Source: Chondrilla cf. caribensis (Eukaryota > Porifera > Demospongiae > Chondrillida > Chondrillidae). Taken from it: 64,000 bases of DNA. The notes beneath the pieces are model-generated. The model saw only the letters and a program-made list of their open reading frames with translations. It did no database searches and was not told the origin of the DNA. Position 1 is the first letter of the stretch, and each line of letters starts with the position of its first letter. A program made the position numbers and the translations under genes. The stretch spans positions 1,489,721 through 1,553,720 of the forward strand of contig OZ026570.1 of the NCBI GenBank assembly GCA_964020155.1, read 5' to 3'. This document shows, one piece after another, positions 10,771-47,798 of this stretch.

Positions 10771-13700
10771 TTACTTTGTTTTCTTGGTTTGAGAGCTCTG
10801 GACTGATTTTTGATACCCTCCAAAAAAGACCTTCTTGAAAAGGAGTAACATCAGCTCGAAACCAATGATGATGACAAATTCCGGGTGGAGTAGATTCACT
10901 TTGGCGACACGTCCCGTCATGATATCAGCCCAGCGGGCGAGAAATTTGTCTCCCTTCCTCACAACGGCTGCCGTGGCGGCATCAAGGACAATGGGATAGC
11001 GATAAAGGAACTGACATATTGCAGTTGACCTGAGAACGAAGCATAGAAAAGTTGAATGATCATATCGGAGCACCAATAAGAGATCAAATTAACAGTAGTG
11101 ATACAAATCTGATACATACAGTGTATTTACATTTGTCTGTTGTAAATCAAGGAGCAAAGTGGCAGATTAATGCATTTGGCCGATAATACAAATCGATATC
11201 GCCTACAAAAATGAAAGCACCAAAAGGTGTTGATGCCTCGGTTCACAGTTTATCCAGCAGTATAGACCACAGCTATAATGCACAACAGCTATAAATTTGT
11301 TTTAGAGTTTACAAGGGCCAGGGACCACTTGTACTGTATCAGGAAGCATTCCCCAATGGAAAATTGACGAGATTCACCCAAAGAAACAGAACCTGGTATG
11401 CATAAAAGTGGAGAGCTGCCTAATAATCCGTACGAGCACACTAGATGACAGTACAAGTAGAACGCATTAGTTTTCCTGACTGTAGTATACACAGGTTGGA
11501 CAGCAAAGCGTGTGGTCAATACGGCATTCAGAAAACCTGAAGACTGATTTCAATCCTATGAGCAGTTTACCAGCGACTCTAGGTATCAAAATGATCGCAA
11601 AGAGCAAATGTAGAGGGAAATCCAAGCAAAGTGCTCATTTCTCAGACACAGCTGGAGTCGTTTTCCTTTTGAAGTTGAAATTTCTGAAATTACCCAAATC
11701 TACCTTACTCACAGAGTACCTCCAAAAGCTACTTCCAGTTTCTCAAGATGTGCTAAACAATATGGTGTAACGGATGGCAGACACGTTTGAGATGAACAAA
11801 ACTATATCTTGAGAACGAAGCTTTATTTTCCAAATCCATGAATGCAAATCCAAGATAACATGGCGAGAAGCCTATAAAGCCTCTTAGTTGCACTTTCATT
11901 GTAGCCATTGAACAGTTATAGCAATAACACACAGACAGACAGACAGACGGACGGACAGACGGACACACATGAAAACATACTACCGTATGCTGCCGCTCTG
12001 CGCATGCGCAGACCGAGGCATAATAAATCTGTACAAAGAAATGACAGTGAATAAAGGATCTGGTGGATGAAACAGTGAAGGATTAATGGAAGTTTACTAC
12101 ATTACAGTGTTGAAGGCAAAGTACTACACATGATGTACATACTGTATAAGAGGCTATTTACTATGACTTCTTTCCAAACAAACACTGAAGAGTGAAAACT
12201 ATGCAAATAAATCAATGAAATGTTTACCATTTGAAGTCATGTCCCCAGGCCTTCAACCATCTGTTCTGGTACTCCTTCATCACTTCCTTGTCAAAGTTGC
12301 CCACTTCAAAGGCCTCACACAGAAACTTGGCTGCAATACGGCCACTATCCATAGCAGTGTGGATGCCCTCTCCTGTCATCGGGTCTATAAAGCCTGCTGC
12401 ATCTCCAACAACAAGCACATGGTCACCATATGTTAACTGTTCCCCGCCAAAACGAAGTGGACCAGCCCTCATTCTCTCCATTTCAGCATGATTTCCCACC
12501 GCTCGGCTCACGTTGGGGTCATCACTGAGCAGGTAGTGGTGCCAGTACGACAGGTCATCGTTGGTCACTTTGGGGTTCCCAGGGATGATGTAGCAGCAGT
12601 AGTTGACCTCGTTCCCGGGATGCTTGAACAAAGCAGCATAACCTTGACGTGTACAATGGCATACATACAAACAGTAAATTCTCGCAAGGCTTGAGGCTAC
12701 TTTACCCAACAAACCCTTTCACACATTTTATGGCGAGAAATTCACGATAACTAAAGTACATAAGGTATATGTCCTCCATGTTTTCAGTGCCATCCCTACA
12801 TGTAGAGTGTATTGCAGTCTACAGCTATGATATGTAATTCCTAAGTATGGATTCATCCATAGTTCACACAGACTGTAGGTTTGGACAATCTACAACTCTC
12901 ATATTGAATTGGTTATTACTGTGACATCTTCCTTGTAGAAAATTGTCAATTATGAGATTATAGCATATGTATCTAGTGTAATGTATACAGAAACACATTC
13001 TCTTTCCAAATACAGTACAGATATGTACATGCATGGATGTACCTGGTAGTAGTCCTTTATTGTAGAACACAACACCATCTGCTTTGAACATGTGTGTTCC
13101 ACTTTCAATGTAACTCCTTGAGCACGAGCCCTGAGGTGGCTGGCTGACTAGACCGAGGTAGGTAGCCATTTTGGATGGTGCCCCATCAGCACACACAAGA
13201 ACACGACCCTTGTACGCTGCATCACTGTTTTCAACCATGACAGTCCAGAGCCCGGAAGAACGGTCAAAAGTGGCATTCTTCACTGGGCTGTTCTCCTTCA
13301 ACTCTGCACCAGTCCTTCAGAAAAGATATACACAAAATGAAGCAAGTGTGCACATTCTAGGAGTGTTTTAGAAATGCAGATATTCTTAAATGTTTTAACC
13401 TCAAGGGCTATCATCAGTGGGATAACAACCTTCATCATCTGACTGATGACAACAATTGGAGTTGAAATGTTTAAGAATATATTATGTTCGAGAAGATTGG
13501 TAAAACTATCTTTCTAAATGGTCCTAAAAGCCCAGAGGTTTCAGAAACAACAGTTGAGTTCTACCTAGCCAACAATCCTTATTCCGTGTAATTGTTCTTG
13601 CAATTGTGTGATCATAAGGAGGGCACAATCGTATTTATACATTACAGCTTCAATTTACATGTGAATTAGCTAAATATTGCTCAATACAATCTGTTCCAAA

Positions 13701-15113
13701 AAATATGGTGGATTAACGATGATGATTGATCAGTTTTTGGAAAAAGAAGGATTCTAGATTATTGAAGGCAAGTTATGTAAAAAATTCCTGTGCATCGAAA
13801 ATTGTTTAATTAGCAGAAATTACAAATTATCCAGGAGTCAGATTACTGAAATTCCACTGTATTGGGAAATATGCCAGATAAAATAAATAAGATTTGGTAG
13901 ATGAAATGGTGGTTGATCAATCAAAGTCACTATAAACCACCTACATATATAGGGAGGGGCAGCACCAAGGATATGGACCATCACACTCTTAGGTCCAGAG
14001 AGGGGTTCTGTGATAGCCCCCTTTCCCATAGAATGGGGTTGTTGGTATGTCACGTGATCGTCATGCAGGCCTCGGGATGTCAGCCTTAGAACATAGGAAG
14101 TCAAGACATTATGTACAACCTCAACCTACACAGGAGCTAGCTATAGCTATGTAGGTGTTGTTATTATACGAGTGAACATGAGTCACACAATTCTTGTCGG
14201 ATGGTAATAATGTTGATATTGCTCAAGAACGTATCTTAGGCAATGTACACTGTATATGTCTGTGCACACAGGTACTGTGCAGCACTTTAGCAGTGCTCTC
14301 ACTGCGAACAGGCATCCCAAGAAACACAATATACAGCAAATCCTCATTAATATGCGGCAATCTATTTTGAAAAATACATATGATGTACCAATGTGTTTGG
14401 CTGATTAACTGGACATTACATTAGTACTGAGTAAATGCGGCAGACATGAAGGTTTGGAGGATGTAGTGATTGCAGGTTATTGAGTCTCAGAATTTCCTGT
14501 ACATTATATATATACACTGTACAGTCATTCACCTTTCAGCAGCTTTAGCAATGGCTTCGTCTAATATGAGCCTCTTACAAGCAATGGCCGCTGGTATCTT
14601 CCCAAGCTGTTCGTGACTGTGTCCAATGTAACTGAAACCACCAGGGCTAACCAACCCCCCATGATCAGCCTGCAGGACAGGGAAGGAATGTATAATATTA
14701 TCTGAAGATCAATTTGGATAGTTGCAAAGTGCAGAAATGTACTTAGTGACATAAGGAATGCACCTCCGTATGTGTGTGTGTGTGTGTGTGTTTGCATGTA
14801 CGTAAGCGTGTGTAGATGTGTGTGTTTGTATGTACGCAAGCGTGTGTAGATGTGTGTGTTTGTATGTACGCAAGCGTGTGTAGGTGCTTGTGTGTGCGTG
14901 TGTAGGTGCTTGTGTGTGCGTGTGTAGGTGCTTGTGTGTACGTGTGTGTACGTGTCTGTGCATGTGTGTGTGTGTTTGTATGTACGCAAGCGTGTGTAGG
15001 TGCTTGTGTGTGCGTGTGTGTACGTGTGTGTGTGTGTTTGTATGTACGCAAGCGTGTGTAGGTGCTTGTGTGTGCGTGTGGGTACGTGTGTGTGTGTGCA
15101 TGTGTGTGTGTGT

Positions 15114-15208
<95 letters not shown>

Positions 15209-16056
15209 CATGTATGAGTACATGTGTTTGTCTACAACTGTTAATATAAATTGCACAGTATAGTTAGGTACTCACAACATACCAGTACCCCTGGTGCTGG
15301 CATATGATTCAGATATACTCCATAGAAACTTATTATAACTACAGTACTCACAACTAGTGCTTTGTCCTGTTTCACCAAATCATCGTATATTCCCATCTCG
15401 TCGAGAATCTCAATGGCAGTCTTACACACCGCATCTCCGCAGATCTTGTCCCTGGGGAACTTCTTCTTTTCCAGTAAAAGAACCTTCTTCCCCGCTTTGG
15501 CGAGATAGTAAGCAGCAGTAGATCCCGACGGCCCTGCCCCGACAATCACAACATCGTAGAAATCCGAGGTCTGCAGAACAGAATCCAAACAAACGCAAAA
15601 AGATGCGTTGAGATTCAGTCGGTCAACTTAAGGGTATGATCGCCGGCTAGGTGACTCGGAGCGCATTGGATTCGTTTTAATGATAGCCCAGGAATTCACA
15701 ACGAGCTATAGATACAAAATCTTGCCAGATATATTTCCACAGGTAGGTACTTCAATGAATCATTAAAGATACTCGTAAAATATCCAATAACAATAAAATT
15801 CAGCAACAGAGAATACATAGCTGAACTTTACTGTCCATAACATGTCCATGCCTAGTTACCTGAGTATGTCAGTTAAACTTCGTTGGGCTACTGAAGATGC
15901 AATCCTTACCTCAGTTGTCGTGCTAAATTTTCTAGGAAATGATCTAATGTTTATTTGCTCAGTGGATGGATTGAAAACACGTTTAAATAGCCAATAAGCA
16001 AGATACAGTACTAACGCAAGAGCAAGAAAGAGGCCAACGAATTCGAAGTAAACCAT
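10771..16056 (-). CDS. Membrane-anchored geranylgeranyl reductase-family flavoprotein (complete, six exons)
   Basis: Exons in transcript order: 15910-16056, 15352-15570, 14533-14669, 13043-13314, 12228-12642, 10771-11029. They give 482 residues and stop, with all phases consistent. Residues 1-49 hold a hydrophobic anchor ([15 protein letters not shown]) and a basic segment. At about 53-66 [14 protein letters not shown] is the Rossmann FAD loop. KICGDAV (about 96-102) and [14 protein letters not shown] (about 339-352) are hallmark motifs of the geranylgeranyl reductase/digeranylgeranylglycerophospholipid reductase family. A second hydrophobic helix ([14 protein letters not shown]) precedes a lysine-rich tail. 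The family uses FAD to reduce isoprenoid double bonds in plants, bacteria and archaea; the substrate here is unknown. Normal spliceosomal introns show it is a resident nuclear gene. It could also be a squalene-epoxidase-like or other group 2 oxidoreductase, but the GDAAGFxDPxTGEG motif favours GGR. Confidence 0.88.
11930..12010. promoter_or_regulatory. (GACA)n tract and second NRF-1-type palindrome in flavoprotein intron 5
   Basis: A short CAGACAGACAGACAGACGGA tract is followed at 11999-12010 by TGCGCATGCGCA, identical to the 12-mer upstream of cyclin Y. Intronic; the role is unknown. Confidence 0.35.
14771..15206. repeat. Long GT-rich compound satellite
   Basis: About 90 bp of pure GT is preceded by repeated 40-55 bp blocks of GTGTGTTTGTATGTACGCAA followed by GCGTGTGTAGGTGCTT. 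It sits in flavoprotein intron 2. Confidence 0.9.
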
Positions 16057-16209
16057 TTTGCTTTATTACGTCCGACCATAGACCATGGATGGTCTGACCA
16101 CAGATCCTACAACGCCATGCGTTAGTGCATAGATACTCTATGGTTAGAGGTCATCACGATAGCTAACATCAGATACGTGGTCTGATTGTGAGCTGTAGTT
16201 GTGTGTAAG

Positions 16210-16296
16210 ATGACGTCGTTCACTCGAAAATGGCGCCAGTTGCAAAATAACGCGGGATTCCTCGAATATAGTGACATAAGTGAGCTCAAGAAATGA
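16210..16296 (+). other. Short open reading frame divergent from the flavoprotein start
   Basis: ATG plus 27 codons (begins MTSFTRKWRQLQNN) and a stop, in the promoter-like, CG-containing stretch upstream of the flavoprotein. AAAATGGCGCC nearby resembles a YY1-type site. It may be the first exon of a divergent transcript or just 5' spacer. No homologue recognised. Confidence 0.2.
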
Positions 16297-16517
16297 TGAA
16301 AGTAAACTAAATAGTATACCAAGAATCAAATATTGCTGATCAGATGTAGACTTCCTTTTGTTGCCGCTATTCTCGCCATTGAATAACGCTAACTGGTATT
16401 ATGTCTATAATGCCTGATCAATTCAATAATACAATATTCTCTAAAATGTACCTTATCCAAAGCCCGCAACTTATCTTTTTCTCCTGTACATAATATTATA
16501 TAATGCAGCAGTATATA

Positions 16518-16683
16518 CAGTGAATATTCGTTAATCACTGCAATATTGTTTTCAACAATGAATTTGGCACATTAGCTAACCGGATATTTATAGTACTCGG
16601 TGCTATTATATAGGCTCTGGGAAATTGTGGAGGATTGAGTGGTTTGATGGATTAAGTGGTTGAGGATTAAAGGGAATTCACTG
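16518..16683. mobile_element. 166-bp MITE related to family A
   Basis: Ends are CAGTGAATATTCGTTAATCAC and the inverted GATTAAAGGGAATTCACTG, with TA on both sides. The terminal CAGTG and TA duplication match the elements at 1320, 37815 and 43616. Internal sequence is diverged. Confidence 0.7.
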
Positions 16684-17421
16684 TATGTGTGTAGCTATAC
16701 ACACATACCTTGTATAGTTAGGTCTTATTGCCGTTTCCATGGTTACCCCTATCACTATATGCATGCATGGTTTGTACTGACTGCTAATACTATTGTCACC
16801 ATTCCATCACCTTAAAGATGCTCATTCACATTCCAGCAATATCTTCCCAACAGTAAACAAGGTTGAAGCCATACTGAACCGTGAAACGCATGTACTGCAG
16901 CCTTGTAGGAATTAGTTCGAACATCAGGTTCTCCTGTTGAAATGGTTCCAAACTGAGTGTAAATTCTTTGTATACATATACTACTGAACACATGCAATTT
17001 CACCCTATATAAATTTACAAATCTATTTTAAGAGTTGTCAATGAGTTCTTTCAGCTATTTCTTGTACAGATCTAGAGGTCTGATCGGTACCTCTTAACAT
17101 GTGAACATGTGTTCAGTTGATTGAAAATATTCAACTGTGATATCCCCTAAGTTTGTAAAAAGTGAAATCACATTGATACTGACTGTATCTGTTACATGTA
17201 TGGTAAGTGACATGCAGTGACTGTAAACATTGTAAGTTACACTATTATCGGCTCAGCATATCTGCTGAAGGAGGAATGTTAACAGAAGCTAACCAAGTGT
17301 AGTCAGAATGTGTTTGTGATTACCATGCATATGGTATATAAACATCGTAGTCAGTGCACCCCAGTGCACCAGACTATACGTGTGTTCAAGCAGTGCAGAG
17401 GTACTGAAGGTAGCGATAGAA

Positions 17422-22459
<5,038 letters not shown>

Positions 22460-23446
22460 ATATTATAGTATAAGATGCTGATAGATAGGTTTGGTAGCTG
22501 CAGAAACTATAAAATAATGATTATTATTGTACATCATGTGACTATGGATGTACTTGGTAATGTAGGTAATAAGTTTGTATTAATGTACATTATGTTTTAG
22601 AAGTAGATATTATTGCATATTGTGATTAATATCAATATTAATGACAGAGGTACTTGCGAACAAATTCTTAATATAGGAGCATTGTGCAACATAAAGTTAA
22701 TGCATGTTATCGATATCTGTATAATGATCAACCTGCTGAATTGGTCTGACTCTATGTCCATGACTACATCTTATGTGGCTGTACATAGGTGCGTGACTAT
22801 ACCACTGTACCAATATGGCTGCCGTATTTTTCCACAGTAGCTAATTGTCAGCCTTGTTTACTAGCATACACGACCACCATTACATACATCTACACTTACA
22901 TGTGATGATCTTACACATCCACACTTACTTTCATCATTCCATTTCCAGATGTTTGCCAGATACTTTTCCAACTTCAAATATCTTTACATAATAATTATTA
23001 TACTCCTCAACACATGCAATTTCACCCGATATAACATTACTAATCTATTTTGACAGTTGTCAATGAATTCTTTCAGCTGCTTCTTGTACAGATCTACAGG
23101 TCTGATCGGTACCTCTTAACATGTGAACATGTGTTCAGTTGATTAAAAATATTCAACTGTGATATCCCCTAAGTTTGTAAAACATGAAATCACATTGATA
23201 CTGACTGTATCTGTTACATGTACGGTAAGTGACATGCAGTAACTGTAAACATTGTCAGTTACACTATTATCAGCTCCACATATCTGCTGAAGGAGGAATG
23301 TTAACAGAAGCTAACCAAGTGTAGTCAGAATGTGTTTGTGATTGCCATGCATATGGTATATATATATATCGTACCTAACGTCACCCCAGTGCACCAGACT
23401 ATACGTGTGTTCAAGCAGTACAGAGGTACTGAAGGTAGCGATAGAA
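22460..23446. other. Spacer between the two modular secreted genes
   Basis: 3' flank of copy 1, the unit junction near 23011, and the promoter/5'UTR of copy 2. The promoter part is nearly identical to that before copy 1. No further gene seen. Confidence 0.6.
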
Positions 23447-26073
23447 ATGTGGAAGACGAAAGTATTGATAGTCACACTATTGTGTGCCCTTACTCTGCTG
23501 GCTATTGTGAAGGAGACAAGTGGTGGCGGTCCCTCTCTTCCACGAGTTTGTGGTAAGTGGTAAGAATTGTATGTGGTGCAGTCTTAGTTTAAGACCTTTC
23601 AGTTATTATTGTGATATTCAGCTGAGCACAATTGAATGATAAAGCCTTTGAAAGAGTTTGGGAGGTGATTTGATGTACTGTATTACAGGAAATGACAGAA
23701 TTATTTCCCACTTGAATATTGATTCAGAATCACAATTTTGTCATTTCGTGAAGGCTGAAGTATGGAGAAGCAGTGTTTGAAATTGGCCGTAATTTTGAAA
23801 TAGATCATGAGTGCATAGTAACTGTTTAATTAAGTCATTAATCACATGATTTGTGTAATAAAACGATTAACCAGAAACCACTCCCATGCTATTAGGCTGA
23901 GTAGCCCCCAAATAGACTTGATAGGTAATCTCCAGAGTCCTTCTCCACATTTCAAAGTGCAATCAAGGAATTTTTCTATTTTGTTTGCTCCATGTAGGGA
24001 GAGTGAATACATTACGCGGTATCCGGTGTTATGGCAGTGAAGAGTTTGTTGCTCTTGATAGACTTTGTGACAACAAACTTGACTGTTCAAATGGTGCAGA
24101 TGAACGCTGTCTGATGGATGGTTAGACAGAATAAACACATGCATGAATATGAAACATACTGTGCATAAACACTCATTTGAAGGTTGCATGCAGTAACGAG
24201 ATCAGATAATTCTTATATTGCATTCTATGGTTCATATTGCACATTGGAGCAAACATCTGCTCATATTTTGTATAACAAATTTTATATTATTGAACAAAAT
24301 TATTCATTTCATGCTCAATGACATATGAATACAGTTATTATATTCCCTTTGCATATAATTGTGATGTTTGTTTGTTTAGTAGCATAGCACGTCATACAAC
24401 ATATGCATAATATATTGTCAAGGAATAATCTGAAATCGGCCTTGCTCAAATTCAATAATGTACAGTCTGCATATGTACTTGTAAGAATTTTCTAATTGCA
24501 TTCTATGTTGTCCATTGTAATTCTTATTTTTTCTTTAATCTTCCCACATGTGAATACATGCATTCCGCAGGCCTGCTTCTCCCTGGTATTGTATATGATT
24601 TCAGTCTTTGTAATGCAGTACAAGATTGTGAATCCTCCATTGACCAAAGATGCAGCGATTCTGGACGTAAGTGCTAACTTAAAGTTGTCGATTACAAATA
24701 TTGTTTGATTTTAACAATACATTGTCATATATAACCACTAAATTGAACTAATAGTATGCCAAATGCTTAATTCAGACAAATCAGGAAAGTTATAATAAGT
24801 GTTACAAGTTAATGAATAATGACATTATTCATTTGTTTCTCTTTCTGAAACTATCAAGAATGGTTGTGTAATAATGAAACTGCGGATGCTGTGGACAATT
24901 TTAGAGTTTGTGATGGGAAGGCCCATTGCCCAAATGGAGAAGATGAAGCAAAAGATTTGTGTTTCAGTGAGACACACTATACAGTACATTTGCATAAATT
25001 ATCTGTGCATGATAATAATATTATTATATAGAACACACATATATGAGTACTATGTTTGTAAGTGTATTGTATATTTAGATATGGATTTGTCTTATATAAT
25101 GATGATATATGCTTAGCTCATGCATGTGTGTGTGTATACGTAGCCACTATAGGAAGCTTTTGTATGTAGATTTGCATCCTGTTATGTGGATTTGTATTAC
25201 TGTATGTATAGTAAATGAATGTTTTATGTATAATAGCACACGTTATGTACATATATCAGATTTACCAGTATGAGGTTTATTCCGGTTTAGACACAACTAC
25301 ACACCCTAGAGGGATAAAATGCATGAGAAGGCAATTTCAGCATTGGCTATGTGATGGTTATATTAACAGCCCCAATGGTGAAGATGAGGATTGCTCTGGT
25401 AAGTTTCCGCCAGCAGTACTGTGACAACACACAGGGGTATAATATTATTAATTTGTATGCTCATTCGCATGAGACAAACCTTTGGTTGTAGTATACCGAA
25501 ATTCCATTTCTTCCTACTGTTTCAATCCAACATGGACATATGTATGCACAAGTCATATAGTCAAAGCATTACAATAATGTTGAAATGCACGCATTTGAAT
25601 AGTGTGACTGTGTATAAGATTGTATTATGATAAAGTGACAGTAGTGATCTATTCCTGTCATGCACTATACCAGCCCCATGTGCTACAACGAAGTGTGGAA
25701 CTGATGGAAATGCTCTCATTGATGTTACAAACAATGAATACAGGTGTGTTTGCAATTGTTCAGAAGGCACTGTATTCGATGAAGAGTCTTCCTCATGTGT
25801 GGGTGAGTTTGACATGGACATTGTATGATACTATAGAGTGCAGAGTATGCACAATATGACCACGTATGTACAGTGCGTAAATTAAAGTATTATAAATTTT
25901 GTATGCATTTAATTTCAGACACAGGTTCCAGAGTGAGTACATCTGTAGATATGCAAATTTGATGCTAGATTATTGTTAGCAATTTCTCTATACATGCTTT
26001 CTATTGTTATAGTTACATACATGTATTATTACTCTCTATTTTACATGCACACACATACACTCTCACACATACG

Positions 26074-26149
<76 letters not shown>

Positions 26150-27457
26150 CGCACACATATGTACATAATACATACTCACACATACAGACTCACAAACCTC
26201 CCTTGCATGTCTACTTATGTGTCTGGTGTCACAGTGGCAATGCTACATCCAATCCTACTTGACTCCCTGTTTACCTGTTATAATTCCACACATACAATAA
26301 AATAGTGCTAACTAATTGGAGTGAGATGCTTTGAAATCCATCCTTTCAGATTACATCTGTCAAAGTTCCACAGTAGTGTTCATTATGTGTGTGTGAATAC
26401 CTAACTTGTTATTGCTGGCTTAGGCATCCTAAACACTTGCCTTTTGCTTGTGTCTGCGATCTGATCTCTTTGGAATGTGGTCACTGCACCACTAAAGGGT
26501 CATCAGCAGTATCATATTTCCTCTATTTGTGCTCACTAATCAACTACTAAGTACGTAGAAGCAGAAGTATGCTATTTATTTATTGATCTTGGAAGTATTT
26601 GAGTTTGACTCGATCATGCTTTTGACATGTACTGTGGATGCAGTGTTCCTCACCAAGAACATTAACAATGCTTTCAATGCAATTATATCACATCTGTCAG
26701 GATAACCCCTGATCCTGACAGATGTAGTGGTAGAGGTATATAGAGCACTTGCATAGTTATCAATAACCAGCATTTTTCAGACTCAATATAATATATTATT
26801 ATGTACCTGTTATAGTAGTACATGTATCCTGGTATAGTGTAGGGATAGACAATTTATACTACGTATAACACAGTCCAATACAACATTTTACATGCAATAA
26901 AGTGTGTATACAAATTTCCTTTCTGGTTCACAACCATTCATTTAGTACTTAACAATCAATCTTCTAGTGACCTGTACTGTATCATTACATCGGTTATATA
27001 TATAATATTATGTATATGCACCATTCTTGATCTACCACACAGCCATGCAGAATGCAAATAATATATCGTATAAAGAGGTTCATTATTATAGTCTATATTT
27101 TATGGAGTTATTAACCTCAGCATAGCATTGAATTGTCTAAAACTACACAGCCAGGATACAAATAACATAAATCTCGTGTATGCATTATGTATGTACACCC
27201 TTCAGCTTATTTATTATAATTATAATATTATATAAGATTATATCATATAATTTCAGTCCATTATTATTATATTTTTTAGCTGTAACCTGTGGCAAACCCA
27301 AGGATATTGAAAATGGTGACCATACACCACTTTCTAATGGAATTATGTCTGGGACGACAGTTAATTTCACATGTAATGTTGGATATCAGTTGGTTGGTGC
27401 ACAGCAAATAGTATGCCAGTCAGATGGAGAATGGTCGGATTTGGAACCAAATTGCAA

Positions 27458-27520
<63 letters not shown>

Positions 27521-28319
27521 TGTGTGTGTATGTGTGTGTTTTGTGTTCTCTCTGTGTGTGCATGTGTGTGTATGTGCTTGTGTGTGTGTGGCTGTGTGCG
27601 TTAGTGTATATGCTTGACACACATGTGCACATGTATATCATGTGTAATATCAATGTGACACTAGAAATCATATATACAGTACTTACACATATGTATGCAT
27701 ATACTCAATAAATAATTTTCTACTTTTATTTATGGTCGTATTCAACATGTATGTTAAGATAACTTTCTGTCTTCTTGCCCCTTTCAGCCATAGGTCCTCC
27801 TTGTGGTCCTCCAGAAGGGATCATAATGGGTACTTTTCATTCCGAGATGGATGACAGAGAAATCCATTATGATTGTCGAAAAGGATATCAGCTGATTGGA
27901 AGTCGTAATATTGAATGTGCTTCAATTGAGGATCAGTATGAATGGGGTAGTCAGCTACCAACCTGTGTTAGATTTAGAGGTATATATATTATATATATAT
28001 GTATGTATTGCATAAATAACATGACATTTAACGTCAAAATCTGTCAAATTGCAATTGTGGACTTTCATCTAAACAATCATGAGATTCATAGATTATGCAC
28101 TTAAAATGTGTAATACTATTATAATATATTAGATTTTAGGTTGCATACCTACCTGCTATACCACAAGGATTCAGGAGGTAATCACAATTACAATGCTGTA
28201 GGACATTGTTTAGGTGTACACTGTTCAGTTGTCACTTTACACTCCGACAATTCCATTATGCAGCTCTGCCGGAGACATGTGAACCAGTGGCACCTCCGCC
28301 AGATGTGATCAGAGAATAA
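23447..28319 (+). CDS. Secreted LDLa-like/EGF-like/sushi protein, tandem copy 2
   Basis: Exons: 23447-23552, 23998-24120, 24571-24666, 24859-24966, 25291-25398, 25674-25802, 27280-27459, 27788-27979, 28264-28319. They give 365 residues, with the same nine exons, phase-1 introns and exon lengths as copy 1 except a 3-bp longer last exon (ALPETCE for ALVTCE). Domain order: signal peptide, four LDLa-like modules, EGF-like, two sushi modules, short PPPDVIRE tail. All cysteines of copy 1 are kept and no frame lesion is present, so both copies look functional. Exon differences include PPVC to PRVC, NKTDC to NKLDC, GGWSDVEPTC to GEWSDLEPNC and LTEDQYEWSSE to SIEDQYEWGSQ. Confidence 0.88.
26046..26146. 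repeat. (CA)n tract in tandem unit 2
   Basis: Longer and purer CA core than the equivalent tract in unit 1. Intron 6 of copy 2. Confidence 0.85.
26228..26725. repeat. Dispersed repeat R1, copy in unit 2
   Basis: Tandem-duplicate counterpart of 20240-20735, keeping the 12-bp-stem hairpin near 26693-26724. Confidence 0.7.
27460..27600. repeat. (GT)n tract starting at a splice donor, copy 2
   Basis: Intron 7 of copy 2 begins with about 28 GT dinucleotides, then GCGTGTG and degenerate GT. It is less than half the pure length of the tract in copy 1. Confidence 0.9.
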
Positions 28320-29013
28320 ATATTATAGTATAAGATGCTGATAGATTTGATAGCTGCAGAAACTACAAAATAATGATTATTATTGTACATCATGTGACTA
28401 TGGATGTATTTGGTAATGTAGGTAATAAGTTTGTATTAATGTACATTATGTTTTAGAAGTAGATATTATTGCATATTGCGATTAATATCAATGACAGAGG
28501 TACTCGCGAACAAATTCTTAATATATAGCATTGTGCAACATATAGTTAATACATGTTATCTGCATAATGATCAACCTGCTGAATTGGTCTGGCTCTATGT
28601 CCATGACTACATCTTATGTGGCTGTACATAGGTGTGTGACTATACCACTGTACCAATATGGCTGCCGTATTTTTCCACAGTAGCTAATTGTCAGCCTTGT
28701 TTACTAGCATACATGACCAGCATCTTAACACCAAATTCCTACACATCCATACTTACTTTCATCATTCCATTTCCAGCTGTTTGCCATCTAATTTTCCAAA
28801 TTCAAATACCTTTGCTTTCATTGGTCATGCATGAGAAGCCACATGCATATTAATTAGTATTTAGCTCATAGCATAGCAGTTTGCGCCAACCAAAATAGTG
28901 TGGCTGTAGACGAGGACAGGAATGCTAGTGAATGAACAAACGACCACCATATTATTGTGGGCTTACTACGCGAGACCGTCCAACCCATTTTTGTCTGCCA
29001 ATAATCAAGTCAC
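28320..29013. other. Spacer upstream of PIKfyve
   Basis: 3' flank of the second modular gene (duplicated sequence to about 28805), then about 200 bp of unique sequence that should contain the PIKfyve promoter and 5'UTR. No TATA box stands out. Confidence 0.6.

Positions 29014-47798
<18,785 letters not shown>

Larger units (their letters stand above)
16057..17421. other. Spacer between the flavoprotein and the first modular secreted gene
   Basis: Divergent spacer holding the flavoprotein promoter on the left, a family-A MITE (16518-16683), and from about 16989 the start of the 6-kb tandem unit with the promoter of the first LDLa/sushi gene. No other coding sequence supported. Confidence 0.6.
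23012..28805 (+). repeat. Tandem duplication, unit 2 (about 5.8 kb)
   Basis: Direct repeat of 16989-23011. Homology fades near 28805 (CATTTCCAGCTGTTTGCC, compare CATTTCCAGATGTTTGCC in unit 1), shortly before PIKfyve begins. Confidence 0.9.
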
